Shown piece after piece: positions 33,201-43,703 of a DNA stretch of 64,000 nucleotides. This stretch comes from Amyelois transitella (lineage: Eukaryota; Arthropoda; Insecta; Lepidoptera; Pyralidae), in the NCBI RefSeq assembly GCF_032362555.1, contig NC_083520.1, positions 1,364,001 through 1,428,000 on the forward strand. The letters run 5' to 3'. The position numbers and the translations under genes were made by a program. The notes below the pieces were generated by a model. That model did no database searches and had not been told where the DNA came from. It saw only the letters and a program-made list of their open reading frames with translations. The first letter of the stretch is position 1. Each line of letters begins with the position of its first letter.

Positions 33201-36200
33201 CGTGGCCATTCAATTCAGGCTTTCCAAGGCTGTTGGCTCCGTGACCATAATTATGTATGTATGTATGTTCTTACCCTAATGTTTAATTCTACCCTACATC
33301 AAAAAGCATTTACTACAGACAGACCTCCTACTACGCCATATTTTTATGGGGCAGTCAAGATACTCTTGGTACCTTTCCAATCATTACAATTCCATCCATG
33401 CTTGCATCATTGTTTCATTGCTGGCCTTTCAGTATTTTCAAGACTGTTGGCTCTGTCTTCTAGATATAAGAGACATGATTGTATGTTTGTATGGTATCTT
33501 TCAGGCAAGAATCCCGTAACATGTTGTACGGTCAGACCAAGAACCCGTACCACACTGGTAGGACCACCGGGGGCTCCAGCGGCGGCGAGGGAGCCCTATG
33601 CGCGGCCCTAGGCTCGCCCATATCTCTATGTTAGTACGTTTTATACTCAGCCTAGCCTTAGGTACTTAGTTATGCGTTTATGATTAACTACACTTATGTA
33701 CATACGCATACATACACTTTAATAGTAAAGACATTTCTTTGGCATTCAATGACAGTATATTGACGTCCGATGAAAATGCTGCAGTGTAGTTTGTTCCGCC
33801 GCTTCTTCTACACATGCGCTTTGGAAGCGGTAGTAGTTATAATAAGATTTAAGTGATGTGACGTCAATAAGTGATACCTTGTATCTAATTTTGAAAATAA
33901 ATCTATTTTATTCTAATGTCGTAAAAGGCAAATAAGGGAAGAGCACATTCATCTGGTACAACTTTTACCATGATCCAGTACGGGTTAAGTTTCTCTGCAA
34001 AGGTTGCGGAGGTCTGACGGAAATCGCTTTGTGTATAAACCTGACTGACATATAAACATTCACTATTTTAATCTTAATTCTATCATCAAGCCAAAAGCTG
34101 AACGTGGCCTATCAGTCTTTTCAAGACTGTCGGCTCTATCTACCCCGCAAGGGCTATAGACGTGACTATATGTATGTTACCCGTGCGAAACCAGGACGGA
34201 TCGCTAGTCTCATATAAATATAGCAGTCATTATACCATGAATAGGTATTGTTATATTCGCAAACAAGTTTATTTAGTCAAATTTAACCTTTGATTTGTTT
34301 GTTATTTAAAATGGCTTAGCAAGTCACTTACTATTTATATATTTTGACGTTTTATTTACAAAATTAATCGGTAGACGTTTAATGTTTACAATTAATATGT
34401 TAAACGATCTATAATATAGATTTAATTAGATAGATACATACATACATATAATCACGTCTATATCGCTTGCGGGGTAGACAAAGCCAACAGTCTTGAAAAG
34501 ACTGGCGGGTAGGAAGTCTTAAAAACTTGTGATTCTTCTTTTAAGCGATGGGCTGGAAATTCGTCACTAGGTATTTTAATCTTAATTCCATCATTAAGCC
34601 ATTACAGCTAAACCTTTCAGTCGTTTCGACTGACTGTTGGTTCTGTCTGCCCCGCAAGGGCTATTAGCGTGATTATATGTATGTACTTATGAGGCAATGA
34701 ATTGGAAAACTGTCTACCCTGTCGAGGATAAAGACGTGATTATGTAGTTTCTTTCTTTCTTCCTTCTTTACAATAAATTGGAAAACTGTCTACTCTGTCG
34801 AGGTAAAGACGTGATTATGTAGTTTCTTTCTTTCTTCTTTCTTTACAATAAATTGGAAAACTGTCTACCCTGTCGAGGATAAAGACGTAGTTATGTAGTT
34901 TCTTTCTTCTTTCTTTACAATAAATTGGAAAACTGTCTACCCTGTCGAGGATAAAGACGAAGTTATGTATGTATGTACGCTTACCTATACAGTGTAAACT
35001 TACAGGTTCTGACCTCGGCGGTTCAACCCGTATGCCTGCGATGTACTGTGGCTTGTACGCGCTGAACCCCACCGCGGGTCACACCAATTTGAAAGGTAAG
35101 TACATACATACATACCTACATAAAATCACGCCTTTTTCCCGGAGGGGTAGGCAGAGACTACCTCTTTCCACTTGCCACGATCTCTGCATATTTCCTTCGC
35201 TTCATCCAAATTCATAACTCTCTTCATGCAAGCTCGGTGGTTTCGGGTACTTTTGACCTGACCCTTTACCAGGACGTCCTTAGTTTGATCAAGATACGTT
35301 CGTCTAGGTCTTCCCACTCCGACCTTTCGAAAGGTAAGTACCTGATGTGAAAACTCATTACTCTACTCATAGAGCTCCTTAGTTACCGACCTTACCAACC
35401 ATGTTTATACGTCAATAATATTGTAGTACCCGGTTGACCGAGCTACCAGAGATGCCGCTGATATAGTTTCTTAAAACGCGGTTTTTAAAATGTTTATATT
35501 CTTGGGAACCGAGCTTTTCTCGAACCTAGGACCTTGATAAATCGATTCCTTGAGCTGAAAAGCCCCTAATCTGTAACTTTCATGAAAATCGTTGGAGCCG
35601 TTTCCGAGATCCTGATTATATATAAGAATTGGTCGTTTAAATTTATTAGATAGATTAAAATACGTGCTGTTTTTAAGCTGAATAAATTGATACAAGAATA
35701 AAGACAAAACTATAAGGAACGTTTGTTTGATTTCTGCACAAACACCACAAGCCTATACTATTGATTAATAGATATTAGATATATATATTACATATCATAT
35801 TATGCCTATATTTATACTGAAATTTTAACTGAGACACATAATCATAAAAAAGACAATTGGGGAAATACACTAATAGAAAAAAAAAACTGAAAAAAATAAG
35901 ACTCTAGTCTCTGTCTACCACGTAAGGGATAAAGACGTGAATACTTGTTTGTATGTATGAATGCCTACATTTCTGGGGAGGCATTAGTCCAGATGTGGAC
36001 TTGTAAAGGCTGTTAAGGTAAGGTATGTGTATATTGTTTCCAAAGATGCCCCTAAATAGCTATCTATAAAATTCTTGGTCATCCCCAACGGTATGTCTGA
36101 AATCATTTATTGCCGTTTTCCAGGACTGGCCATGAGAACTGGGAAGGAACCCACTATGGGCGCGATCGGCTTCGTCTCCAAACATTGTGAGGATCTGGCG

Positions 36201-39200
36201 CCGTTGACCAAAATCGTGGCTGGCGACAAGGCCAGGGAACTGAATCTTGATAGACGTGTCGATGTCAAGGTACCTACCTAATTTTAAAACAATGTCAAAA
36301 ACAAGTGTAAATGGGCACTTAAAAAAAAAGAATAGGACCACTCCATCTCTTTCCCATGGATGTCGTAAAAGGCGATTAAGGGAATAGGCCCATAAACTTG
36401 GGATTCTTTTTTTTAGGCGATGGGCTAGCAACCTCTCACTATTTTATCATTAAGCCAGATAGCTGAATGGGGCCATTTAGTCTTTTCAAGACTGTTGGCT
36501 CTGTCTAACCCGCAAGGGATATAGACGTGACCATATGTATGTATGTATGTACCTATGGGCATAATTGGTTACATACTTTAACCAAATTTAAATGATTATC
36601 TTTCAAACTTAGCGAGGACCTAGCGCCGCTGTACGAAATCGTCGCTAGCGATGAGACGGAAAAAACTAGTCTTGATAGACGAGTAGACCTCAAGGTGTCT
36701 TATTCGAAATCTATACTAATATTATAAAGCTGAAGAGTTTGTTGGTTTGTTTGAACGCGCTAATCTCAGGAAGTACCTACTGGTTTGAATTGAAAAATTC
36801 TTTTTACCTTGAATAGACCATTTATCGAGGAAGGCTTTAGGCTATATAACATCACGCTGCAACTATAAGGAGCGAAGAAATAATGGAATATGTGAAAAAA
36901 CGGGGAAACTTATTCATGCTTGAGGGTTTCAATGATACCCAAATTAACTAAGTATTCCACGCAGACTAAGTCGCGGGCATAGCTAATTCAAGAATATTTA
37001 TCTTCTTAAATTAACTTGAGTTCAAAATAACGGCCGACAAACACTTTAGAAATTCTGGTATCGTAGTCTGAATACTACGATTTTGGTTGATTTTCACTAC
37101 ATTTCTGTTTATAACTCTAAGAAAATGGCTACCCTCTAGGCTATAGGTTGTAGAATGTCTGTGAGTTAGAGTGTAATTCAGTAAACTGTTTAATTGTTTA
37201 TTATTATTACAGAACATCAAAGTTTATTATGTTGAGTCGACCCAAGATCCACTTGTGAGCCCCATCAGCGCAGAATTGAGGCAGACCATGAAAAAGTAAG
37301 TTTAATAGCAACATAGTGTAAGTATCAGTATAATCTCTCTCCCATGGATGTCGTAAAAGGCGACTAAGGGGTAGGCTTATATACTTGGGATTCTTCTTTT
37401 AAGCGATGGGCTAGCAACCTGTCACTATTTGAATCTCAATTCTATCTTAAAGCAAAATTGCTGAACGTGGCCTATCAGTCTTTTCAAGACTGTTGGCTCT
37501 GTCTACCCCGCAAGGGATATAGACGTGATTATATGTATGTATGTCTATACATACGTGATTATATGTAAGTACTTACCTGTATCTTCTTCGTCGTTACCTT
37601 TTCCCACTTTCTACGTGGGGTCGGCACAGTATATTAGTTTTTTCCAATTAGGTACTTCTGTCAATTGCCATCTCACTGGTCACTCCCTTTCTCCTCATAC
37701 TATCCTTTACGCCGTCCATTCATCGCTTCTTATGTCGCACCCGTCCTTGATGCAACAACCCTGATCCATTTCCCACAGACCGGGTGCTGCGTCTGCGCGT
37801 CGCCTCGGGGGTACGCCCTAGTCCTATCGCTGTCTGTCTTATCACTAATCATACTGGAAAGCTTTGGCTTTGGTTTTATAACCAGACCACAAGCATTACA
37901 AGCCATTTTGTGACAGGAAAGGTTTCAAGCCAAACCTTATTAGCTACAGCCTTGGTAAAGGCTAAGGCAAGAAATGGTTCTCCTCTGATATTAAGAGCTC
38001 TGCTGGATCAAGGATCACGAGCATCTTTTATATCGGAAGCAGCCGTACAGTTATTACGGTTGAATAAAGTTGCTGAGATAACTAGTATTTCAGGATTGGG
38101 TGGTGGTCAGAGTGGCTTAACCTCAAAATATGTGGTTAAGGTCAAGATTCAGTCACTCTGTGACCTAACCTTTAAGTTGCAAGTGAAGGCTCACGTCCTT
38201 CAAACGGTGACTACATACCACAAAGGAAGTTCACTCCACCCAGATGGACTGAACTTGGCCGCATCAGTTTGGCTGATCCGCAGTATAATTCGCCTAATAG
38301 AATTGATGTTCTCTTAGGCTCCGAGGTGTTGGTTGCGCTATCCTGAAAAAGGAATTGATTAAAAGTCCTAATGATTTGATTATTGCACAGGATACTTACC
38401 TTGGATGGGTGTTGTCGGGTCAGGTTGACGGCTATGATAATGAAGAAGCTTCATGTCACAACATTATAATGAGCTTTCATATCTTTTTACTTACCTGTAT
38501 TTATGAACCAAAATAATTTTACAAACCTTAAAAGTACTAAATATTAAAGAGAGAATAATATTATAGTTTTTGCGTGAAAGAGTAACAAACATCCATACTG
38601 ACATCCTGACATACTCACAAACTTGCGCATTTATATTAGTAGGATATTAAATAAAGATTTGTGTATACTTACATATTACTGATATTTTTTTTAAATAGTA
38701 AGTATTATTTGTAATTATAAAAACTTAAATTTTGTGTAGGCCTAATTTAGTTTTGTCCAGGCATGTACCTTACTCACCTAAATACGCTACTAATAAGTAC
38801 TATATTTTCCAGGGCCATAACCACACTATCGGATGTATCTTCACACCCACCCAAACAATACTACCACGAGGGTTTCAACCACATGTTCACACTATGGAAG
38901 TACTGGATGACGAAGGAACCAGAGAAGTTCAGATGGTTCGTCAAGAACAATCGTGAGGAAGCCAATGGATGGGTTGAGTTGGCTAAGAAGGTGACTATTT
39001 ATCTCGTTAATTTTCGTTTCACGTTGGAATTTTAAAACATGCTGACATCATAAGGACTGACCCCACAAGACAAGTTTGGTTGCCCACTTGAAAAGTAGGA
39101 AAGAAGCCAGATCCTTTAATACATTATTGTTGATTAAATGAATGTTATGATTATGAAAGAAGATTAGAGAGAAGGTTGTCACATGATCACATAACTATTG

Positions 39201-41638
39201 GAAGTATGTACTTACCTAAGTACCTACACGGCTCTGGTGAACCATAAAAATATTCCGTGTATAACCCTAGTTACTGCCAAAAGTCTTATTACCATTATGT
39301 GACAACTTAGTCACATAATGGAAATAAGACTTTTGGCAGTAAAATATTCCATGTATTCCACTAGGTCCCATTGAGAGACAAGTGAGACAATTTCGTTAGT
39401 GTCACTAGTCTCATGACAAAATCCGTTTCATTTGTCATGAGACAACTAAATGGGACTAGTGGAATAGACCGCACCAATAAAAAGGGAATTTGTACAGCTA
39501 TCCCATAACGGAAACTTGCATCTAAATCTTAAGTGACTGTCTCAAAAATATTGTAAAAAATTTGAAGAAAAATTTAACTACACTTGAAAATGGATGGATG
39601 GAATGATTGAAAAATTCATTGTCTTTTCATACATTGGATGGCTTACTGGGTTGTTTTATAAGTAAAAGAAAAGGTGATGGGATAAAAAAAGGAAAAATTG
39701 CTTAAGATACTTTACATCTACATCTTTGAATTACAGCTTACAATGAAATAATATGAATAATTTTACAGCTTGTAGGACAATCTGAGCACACGATCTCTGC
39801 CATTTTGAAAGTACTGGATGATCAAATAATGCCGGTGGCGGACGCGAAGTGGGCAGAATCGATGACAAGCGACACGAAGAATGATATAGTGGTACGATTT
39901 TTTAAACATTTTCTACTAAATACCGTGGATTACTGAAAAGAACCTCACTAACTTCGCACACCAGAATGGCTTTTGTTTGAATTTAGCAATTTTTTTTGAA
40001 AGTTTTGAATTACATATGAAAATATTAAGTCGTGATAAATAGGACGAACTGGTCACATCTGTTTATCAAATGAATCCCAATACATACATACCTACATACT
40101 ATTGTCACGTCTATATCCCTTGCAGGGTAGACAAATCCAACAGTTTTGAAAAGACTGATAGGCCACGTTCAGCTTTTTGTATTGATGATAGAATTGAGAT
40201 TCAAATAGTGACAGGTTGCTAGCCCATCGCCCAAAAGAAGAATCCCACAATTTTGACGGCCTCCGTGGCGCAGCGGTAATACGCTTGTCTGTGACACCGG
40301 AGGTCCCGGGTTCGAATCCCGGTCAGGGCATGATGAGGAACGAACTTTCTCTGATTGGTCTGGGTCTTGGATGTTTATCTATCTAAGTATTTATTATAAA
40401 ATATAGTATCGTTGAGTTAGTATCTCGTAACACAAGTCTCGAACTTACTTCGAGGCTAACTCAATATGTGTCATTTGTCCCGTATATATTTATTTATTTT
40501 ATTTTATCCCAAGTTTAAAAGCCTATGACCCGATATTAATCAAAAATTATCCTCCAGCGCACACTAGGCGCAGACGGCGTGTTATTGTTCCCCAGCGTAT
40601 CCCACGTGGCTCCCTACCACTACTCCCTGCTGCTGCGACCCTACCAGGCCTCCCACTGGAGCGTCTTCAACGCACTGCAACTGCCTTCAGCTCAGGTAAC
40701 ATGTCACTAACTTCCCTGTCATTTAGAACGCCGCGCAAAAAACTATCCTTGTCTCGCATTTTATTATGAAGTGAAACGGGACAGCGATAGTTTTACGCGG
40801 GAAAATAAGGCGTCGCGCGTGTCATGCTAGCTAGTGCCTGGAACCGCCATTGTTTCGGAATGCCCAACTCTGATATCCCGACATTGAATTAGTTACTTAT
40901 CAAAATAACCCTGGCATACAAGCCAAGGATAAACTGCTCTGACATCAACCACCACAGAACAAGTAGTAAACCAACCGATGCTCCAATGGTTTGCAGGTGA
41001 ATAAAACTGCACATTGAAGTGAAATTTAAATGTCTGTCATGATATCATTTCCTGTTGGCTGAAAGTGTATTTTATAGACTGTTTTGTTTGGTTCAGATCA
41101 TTTTTCTTGTTGTTGCAATAAAGATGTAGCAGGATCGATGATGCCACAAAGGGAAGATATTGTGTCGGTTGTATATATGCTCAAATCCGTGAAATCTTTG
41201 CTTGCGCGATGTAGACTTTTCGCTGTTATTGCTTGATAGCGTCGTGGATTGGCTGTAGTGACTTGTGGCGTAGAGATGTCGCCACAAAGAGTTTATCTAT
41301 AATATCGATATGATGATAGTGGTTTCATTAACATAATTATAATGCAATTAGGGTTTACTTTCCCCTGCCAGAGTTGCGGAGGTCAGACGGGAGTTATTTC
41401 GTAAGAAAACCTAACTTACCCAATATAGAACCGCGTAATCAGTATTATTCATCAAAAGAAAGATGACCTTACAATTTATAACTTTTCCCAGGTACCACTC
41501 GGTCTGAATAAGGATGGCATTCCACTAGGCATCCAAGTGGTAGCGGCTCCGAAGCAAGAGTCATTATGTCTAGCAGTGGCAGACTACCTCGGCAAGCAGA
41601 TAGGTGGATACGTACCACCTTGTAAGATAAACCAGTGA
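30202..41638 (+). CDS. Fatty-acid amide hydrolase 2-like amidase, copy 3 (11 coding exons)
   Basis: Third amidase-signature paralog. Coding exons: 30202-30423, 30929-31055, 32378-32549, 33505-33629, 35006-35095, 36124-36269, 37213-37295, 38813-38990, 39769-39891, 40558-40695, 41492-41638; 1551 nt, 516 residues, phases identical to copies 1 and 2. Start MALSKIIVFIRTYIDMFIDF begins the membrane-anchor helix and aligns with the other starts. Catalytic set: Lys123 (VPFTVKEC), cis-Ser198 in GGSSGGE, Ser222 in DLGGS. The exon 5 donor is duplicated by a LINE insertion; intron 6 carries a second, decayed exon 6; intron 7 holds a BEL/Pao relic. Converges with SamDC. Expected to hydrolyse fatty-acid amides; the real substrate cannot be read from sequence. 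Confidence 0.9.
30491..30700 (+). repeat. Dispersed repeat, family B
   Basis: CTTTAGTCCCGGTTGCATCC through AATCAGTTGCCTGAATTAGC; best match is 59367-59585. Confidence 0.55.
30760..30868 (+). repeat. Dispersed repeat, family G (LINE 3' end-like)
   Basis: TTGACGTCCGATGAAAATGC through AAGCGGTAGTAGTTAT and a TCTATTCTATTCT end. Nearly identical to 33757-33920 and 55409-55552; a related minus-strand piece is at 45425-45535. Confidence 0.6.
32117..32316. repeat. Two-copy 76-bp tandem repeat followed by adjacent perfect palindromes
   Basis: AGACCAATCAAAATT(C/T)ACCT...ATTTATAAATACTACAAG is repeated (32117-32192, 32193-32268). It is followed by hairpin ACGTGCGT-AAC-ACGCACGT (32281-32299) and palindrome GGTATTTATAAATACC (32300-32315). 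Ends about 60 bp before exon 3 of copy 3. Confidence 0.7.
32798..32900 (-). mobile_element. SINE-A head half
   Basis: GACAGGTTGCTAGCCCGTCG through GAAAGAGATGGAGTGGTAC. Confidence 0.7.
33046..33268 (+). mobile_element. SINE-A, head-truncated
   Basis: AGAATAGGACCACTCCATCT to the (ATGT)n tail. Confidence 0.75.
33424..33494 (+). mobile_element. SINE-A tail fragment at an acceptor
   Basis: TCAGTATTTTCAAGACTGTT through ACATGATTGTATGTTTGTAT. Its tail ends about 10 bp before the exon 4 acceptor of copy 3. Confidence 0.65.
33757..33920 (+). repeat. Dispersed repeat, family G
   Basis: TTGACGTCCGATGAAAATGC to AAAATAAATCTATTTTATTC, almost identical to 30760-30868. Confidence 0.6.
34072..34177 (+). mobile_element. 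SINE-A tail half
   Basis: CTTAATTCTATCATCAAGCC to GACGTGACTATATGTATGT. Confidence 0.7.
34437..34685. mobile_element. Two SINE-A fragments in inverted orientation
   Basis: A minus-strand tail piece (34437-34508) is joined head-on to a plus-strand tail half (34511-34685). The arms ACGTCTATATCGCTTGCGGG and CCCGCAAGGGCTATTAGCGT can pair imperfectly. Confidence 0.65.
34695..34972 (+). repeat. Minisatellite, four copies of about 75 bp, derived from a SINE-A tail
   Basis: Each unit carries AATTGGAAAACTGTCTACCC, TGTCGAGGATAAAGACG and a TTTCTTTCTTTCTT run. The core CTGTCTACCC(T/C)G...AAAGACGTGATTATGTA matches the SINE-A 3' end. It lies 33 bp before exon 5 of copy 3. Confidence 0.75.
35091..35341 (-). 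mobile_element. RTE-like LINE 3' fragment whose TSD duplicates the exon 5 splice donor of copy 3
   Basis: The LINE end is about 35104-35328 on the minus strand. It is flanked by the perfect 13-bp repeat GAAAGGTAAGTAC at 35091-35103 and 35329-35341. The left copy is the exon 5 donor GAAAG|GTAAGT. Using the right copy would add 238 nt and shift the frame. Confidence 0.85.
35908..35960 (+). mobile_element. SINE-A tail fragment
   Basis: CTCTGTCTACCACGTAAGGG, then AAAGACGTGAATAC and a tail. Confidence 0.6.
36325..36552 (+). mobile_element. SINE-A, near full length without head
   Basis: AAAAGAATAGGACCACTCCA to CCATATGTATGTATGTATGT. It separates the real exon 6 from the exon 6-like relic. Confidence 0.75.
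36602..36694 (+). pseudogene. Exon 6-like relic of FAAH2-like copy 3
   Basis: Codon-by-codon match to the 3' half of exon 6: reads SEDLAPLYEIVASDE then SLDRRVDLK, against CEDLAPLTKIVAGDK and NLDRRVDVK in the real exon, and ends with a usable donor (AAG|GTGTCT). No stop in this frame. The 5' half and a phase-1 acceptor are not seen: the only nearby AG would cause an immediate stop. Most differences are at third codon positions. Confidence 0.7.
36711..36986 (+). mobile_element. Helitron-like repeat, family E
   Basis: TCTATACTAATATTATAAAG to CGCGGGCATAGCTAAT. It directly follows the exon 6-like relic. Confidence 0.55.
37336..37546 (+). mobile_element. SINE-A, head-truncated
   Basis: CTCCCATGGATGTCGTAAAA to GACGTGATTATATGTATGTA. 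Confidence 0.75.
37770..38470 (+). mobile_element. BEL/Pao-type LTR retrotransposon relic
   Basis: The translation contains a retropepsin-like block (LRALLDQGSRASFI) and, in a shifted frame, LLGSEVLVAL and LGWVLSGQV, as in the protease/early Pol part of BEL/Pao polyproteins. Broken by a frameshift near 38260 and by stops; no LTRs or RT seen. It is dead DNA in intron 7 of copy 3. Confidence 0.7.
39265..39478. repeat. Stacked foldback element in intron 8 of copy 3
   Basis: Hairpin 1 pairs TTACTGCCAAAAGTCTTATT with its complement AATAAGACTTTTGGCAGTAA around AACTTA. Hairpin 2 pairs TCCACTAGGTCCCATT with AATGGGACTAGTGGA and encloses a third, GTCTCATGACAAA / TTTGTCATGAGAC. Probably a MITE; no second copy in the window. 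Confidence 0.65.
40082..40530. mobile_element. tRNA-SINE nested in SINE-A
   Basis: A minus-strand SINE-A (40082-40247, resuming 40501-40530) is interrupted by a plus-strand tRNA-SINE (40253-40500) with clear A-box (TGGCGCAGCGGT) and B-box (GGTTCGAATCCC). ATCCCA occurs on both sides of the inner element. Confidence 0.75.
40728..40838. repeat. MITE-like element (GACAGCGATAGTTT family)
   Basis: AAAACTATCC...TATGAAGTGAAACGGGACAG and CGATAGTTTTACGCG form an imperfect palindrome with GCGCG-rich ends. Related to 47451-47561. Confidence 0.5.
41098..41290 (-). repeat. Dispersed repeat, family C
   Basis: The minus strand carries CGCAAGCAAAGATTTCACGG and GAGCATATATAC, matching 4057-4200. Confidence 0.55.
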
Positions 41639-41739
41639 TTGACAAGCCGCCATTTTGTATATTGTCGTCCATTTTAGTGGTGCTGCAGTTAGAAGGACCA
41701 TAATAATTCAATGCAAGGCGAGGCAAATTGTGAAAAGAT

Positions 41740-41745
41740 AATAAA
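41740..41745 (+). terminator. Poly(A) signal of FAAH2-like copy 3
   Basis: AATAAA about 100 nt after the stop codon, in TGAAAAGATAATAAAGAGC. Confidence 0.55.
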
Positions 41746-41933
41746 GAGCTAAATGTTATATTGAAAAGTTATATTGAATTATGAACTCTTGATTATGAAA
41801 TTATATTGAACTATGAACTTTTTAGACAATATTGCATGTGTATAACTATTTATGTACCTACAATTATATGTACCTATATCAGGTAAACAAGGTCTTATTT
41901 TAAAATAAAACAAAAATTACTGAGACAAAAATC

Positions 41934-41939
41934 TTTATT
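41934..41939 (-). terminator. Poly(A) signal of SamDC
   Basis: TTTATT on the plus strand. Reading from SamDC it is AATAAAGATTTTTGTCTC. It faces the copy 3 signal 190 bp away. Confidence 0.5.
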
Positions 41940-43479
41940 TGATTAAAATCTCTGACATATCCGCCCTCGTTCGCGGTCTTCGACTGTCCCCCAAGCGCCC
42001 GCATGTTCCACTCGCATGCCAGTACACTCGCACGCTTCACACGCAAGCCGCTCGCCTGCCCGCTTCCCCTCTAAGATGTCTACGATCTAAGACATCATAT
42101 AAACTACATTTCTAAATCCTACTAACAATTCACGTACAAATAGTTAAATATAATCTGAAATCTGACACCTTCGATCTATCACTACCTATATAATATCACG
42201 TAAGGATCACGTCGAATGGAATGGAATAAAATCACATTATTACGGCACCCTGCTCTAAGTCTTATTTACATTTAGGTAATAGTTTGTACATTCAGATAGA
42301 AGTAGAAAAAATATTGTCTATTCTCTAACGAAGCGGGAAGAGGCATCGGTCTACAACGTAACAGCCAATCAAAGGATAAAGAAGCTCGTCAATGCGAATG
42401 CCTACTAGATAGTAGTGCCCCCTAAGGAAATAAAAAATGGCGTTGTAGTAACATATTAATGGTTCTTGGCTTTACAGGCCTCGGTCATATTTCCTCTAAC
42501 TTATAAAAACATGATTAAATTTATTGAAAATTTTTAAACATTATCTCGAAGATATAATTTCCTAATTTCCAATTGGGGGCGCCACTAGTTAAGTAATCGC
42601 GTCAAAATCGAGTATTCTAACAACGAATAAGCACTCGTAGACCGACGCCGAAGCTATAAGCATTAATTTAGCTACATCGCGGTAAAATCTACTGGGTGCC
42701 GGAGAGCCTAAGATGTATCGCCGATCGAAGTTACCGACGAAATAAATCATTTTCTGATATTGAAGTTTTAATTTCAATTCAGTTAAGGCTCAGAGGCCTT
42801 AAGTTTGACGTCAAACTCTAATGTTGAGGGTTACCATTTTAAATGTATGTGATGATGAGTTATGAACTTAGAATGATCAGTTTTAAGGCATATTATGTGT
42901 TTACGAATTTTTGTAATGAATAGTATTATTTGTCAAATATAGATCTAAAGAGAAAGTTTAGTGATAATTCTATAAATTTGTCAAGGGAATTATTTGTCAT
43001 AGTAATATTAATCGACATAGAATTATTACAAAACTTTCTCGATCAAATTGCTGTTTTCTTTAATAAGCAAGTATTCATGGTAACCCTAACTTAATAACGT
43101 ATGCTGCAATAAACCCGTTAATCGCCCGAAGCCCTATGGGTTTTAATCAGATTCGCAACGGGTTTAAGTACATTGGATCACAAAATGAACTCACTAAACT
43201 TCTGATACACTAAGTTTAAAAACCCATTTTGAAGATTGATTAGTTAACGCATGATGATTCTATACTTTCGTATTATTTTATATTTCTTACAAGATTGGGA
43301 ACGGGTTAAGTGCATCAAATCGCAAAATGAGCTCATCAGACGTCCGAGTTAATGACGAGTTGAACACTCCTCGACACATTCGAAGCCCGATAAGTCAACG
43401 GTAACCCATCAAGTCCGAACCGTTCAGTGCAACTCATCAAAGATCCGAAGCCCTAAGTGATTACAGCGCGTCAGAGCGT

Positions 43480-43700
43480 AGCTTGGCGCGTTGCCGCGGC
43501 CGCGAGCGCGCGCGCCGCTCGCGTCACGCGCGCGCGCACGGGCACGCCAGCAGCCCGCGCGCCAGGCTCACGGCGCGCCGCGCCACGCTGTCCGCCAGCA
43601 CGTCGGCGAGCGCGCGGCGCGGGGGGCGGCGCGGGGGGCGCGGGGCGGGCGGGGGGCGCGCGGCGGGGGGCGGCGGCCGCGCGCGCCGGCCGGGGGGCGC
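43480..43700. other. Extremely GC-rich block just after the SamDC stop codon
   Basis: Runs of GGGGGGCGGCGCGGGG-type sequence with almost no A/T, in a window that is otherwise AT-rich. It yields long but spurious ORFs on both strands; no protein family was recognised in any frame. Confidence 0.8.
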
Positions 43701-43703
43701 GCC

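Larger units (their letters stand above)
41915..43703 (-). other. Probable SamDC 3' UTR
   Basis: From the SamDC stop (43704-43706) to the reverse AATAAA at 41934-41939 is about 1.77 kb without coding exon. It starts with the extreme GC-rich block (43480-43700). It also contains a degenerate internal repeat (ACGGGTTTAAGTACATTGGA-like blocks near 43155 and 43310) and an imperfect inverted repeat (GAGAAAGTTTAGTGATAATT near 42950 against AAAACTTTCTC near 43035). UTR extent is inferred. Confidence 0.5.

Noticed and set aside
34437..34975. CRISPR-like or regulatory array
   Set aside because: Repeat units of about 75 bp without unique spacers, in a eukaryotic intron, derived from SINE tails; not CRISPR.
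37784..38317. Possible host gene (177-codon ORF)
   Set aside because: Motifs are those of a BEL/Pao protease region, and frameshift and stops follow at once; a transposon relic.
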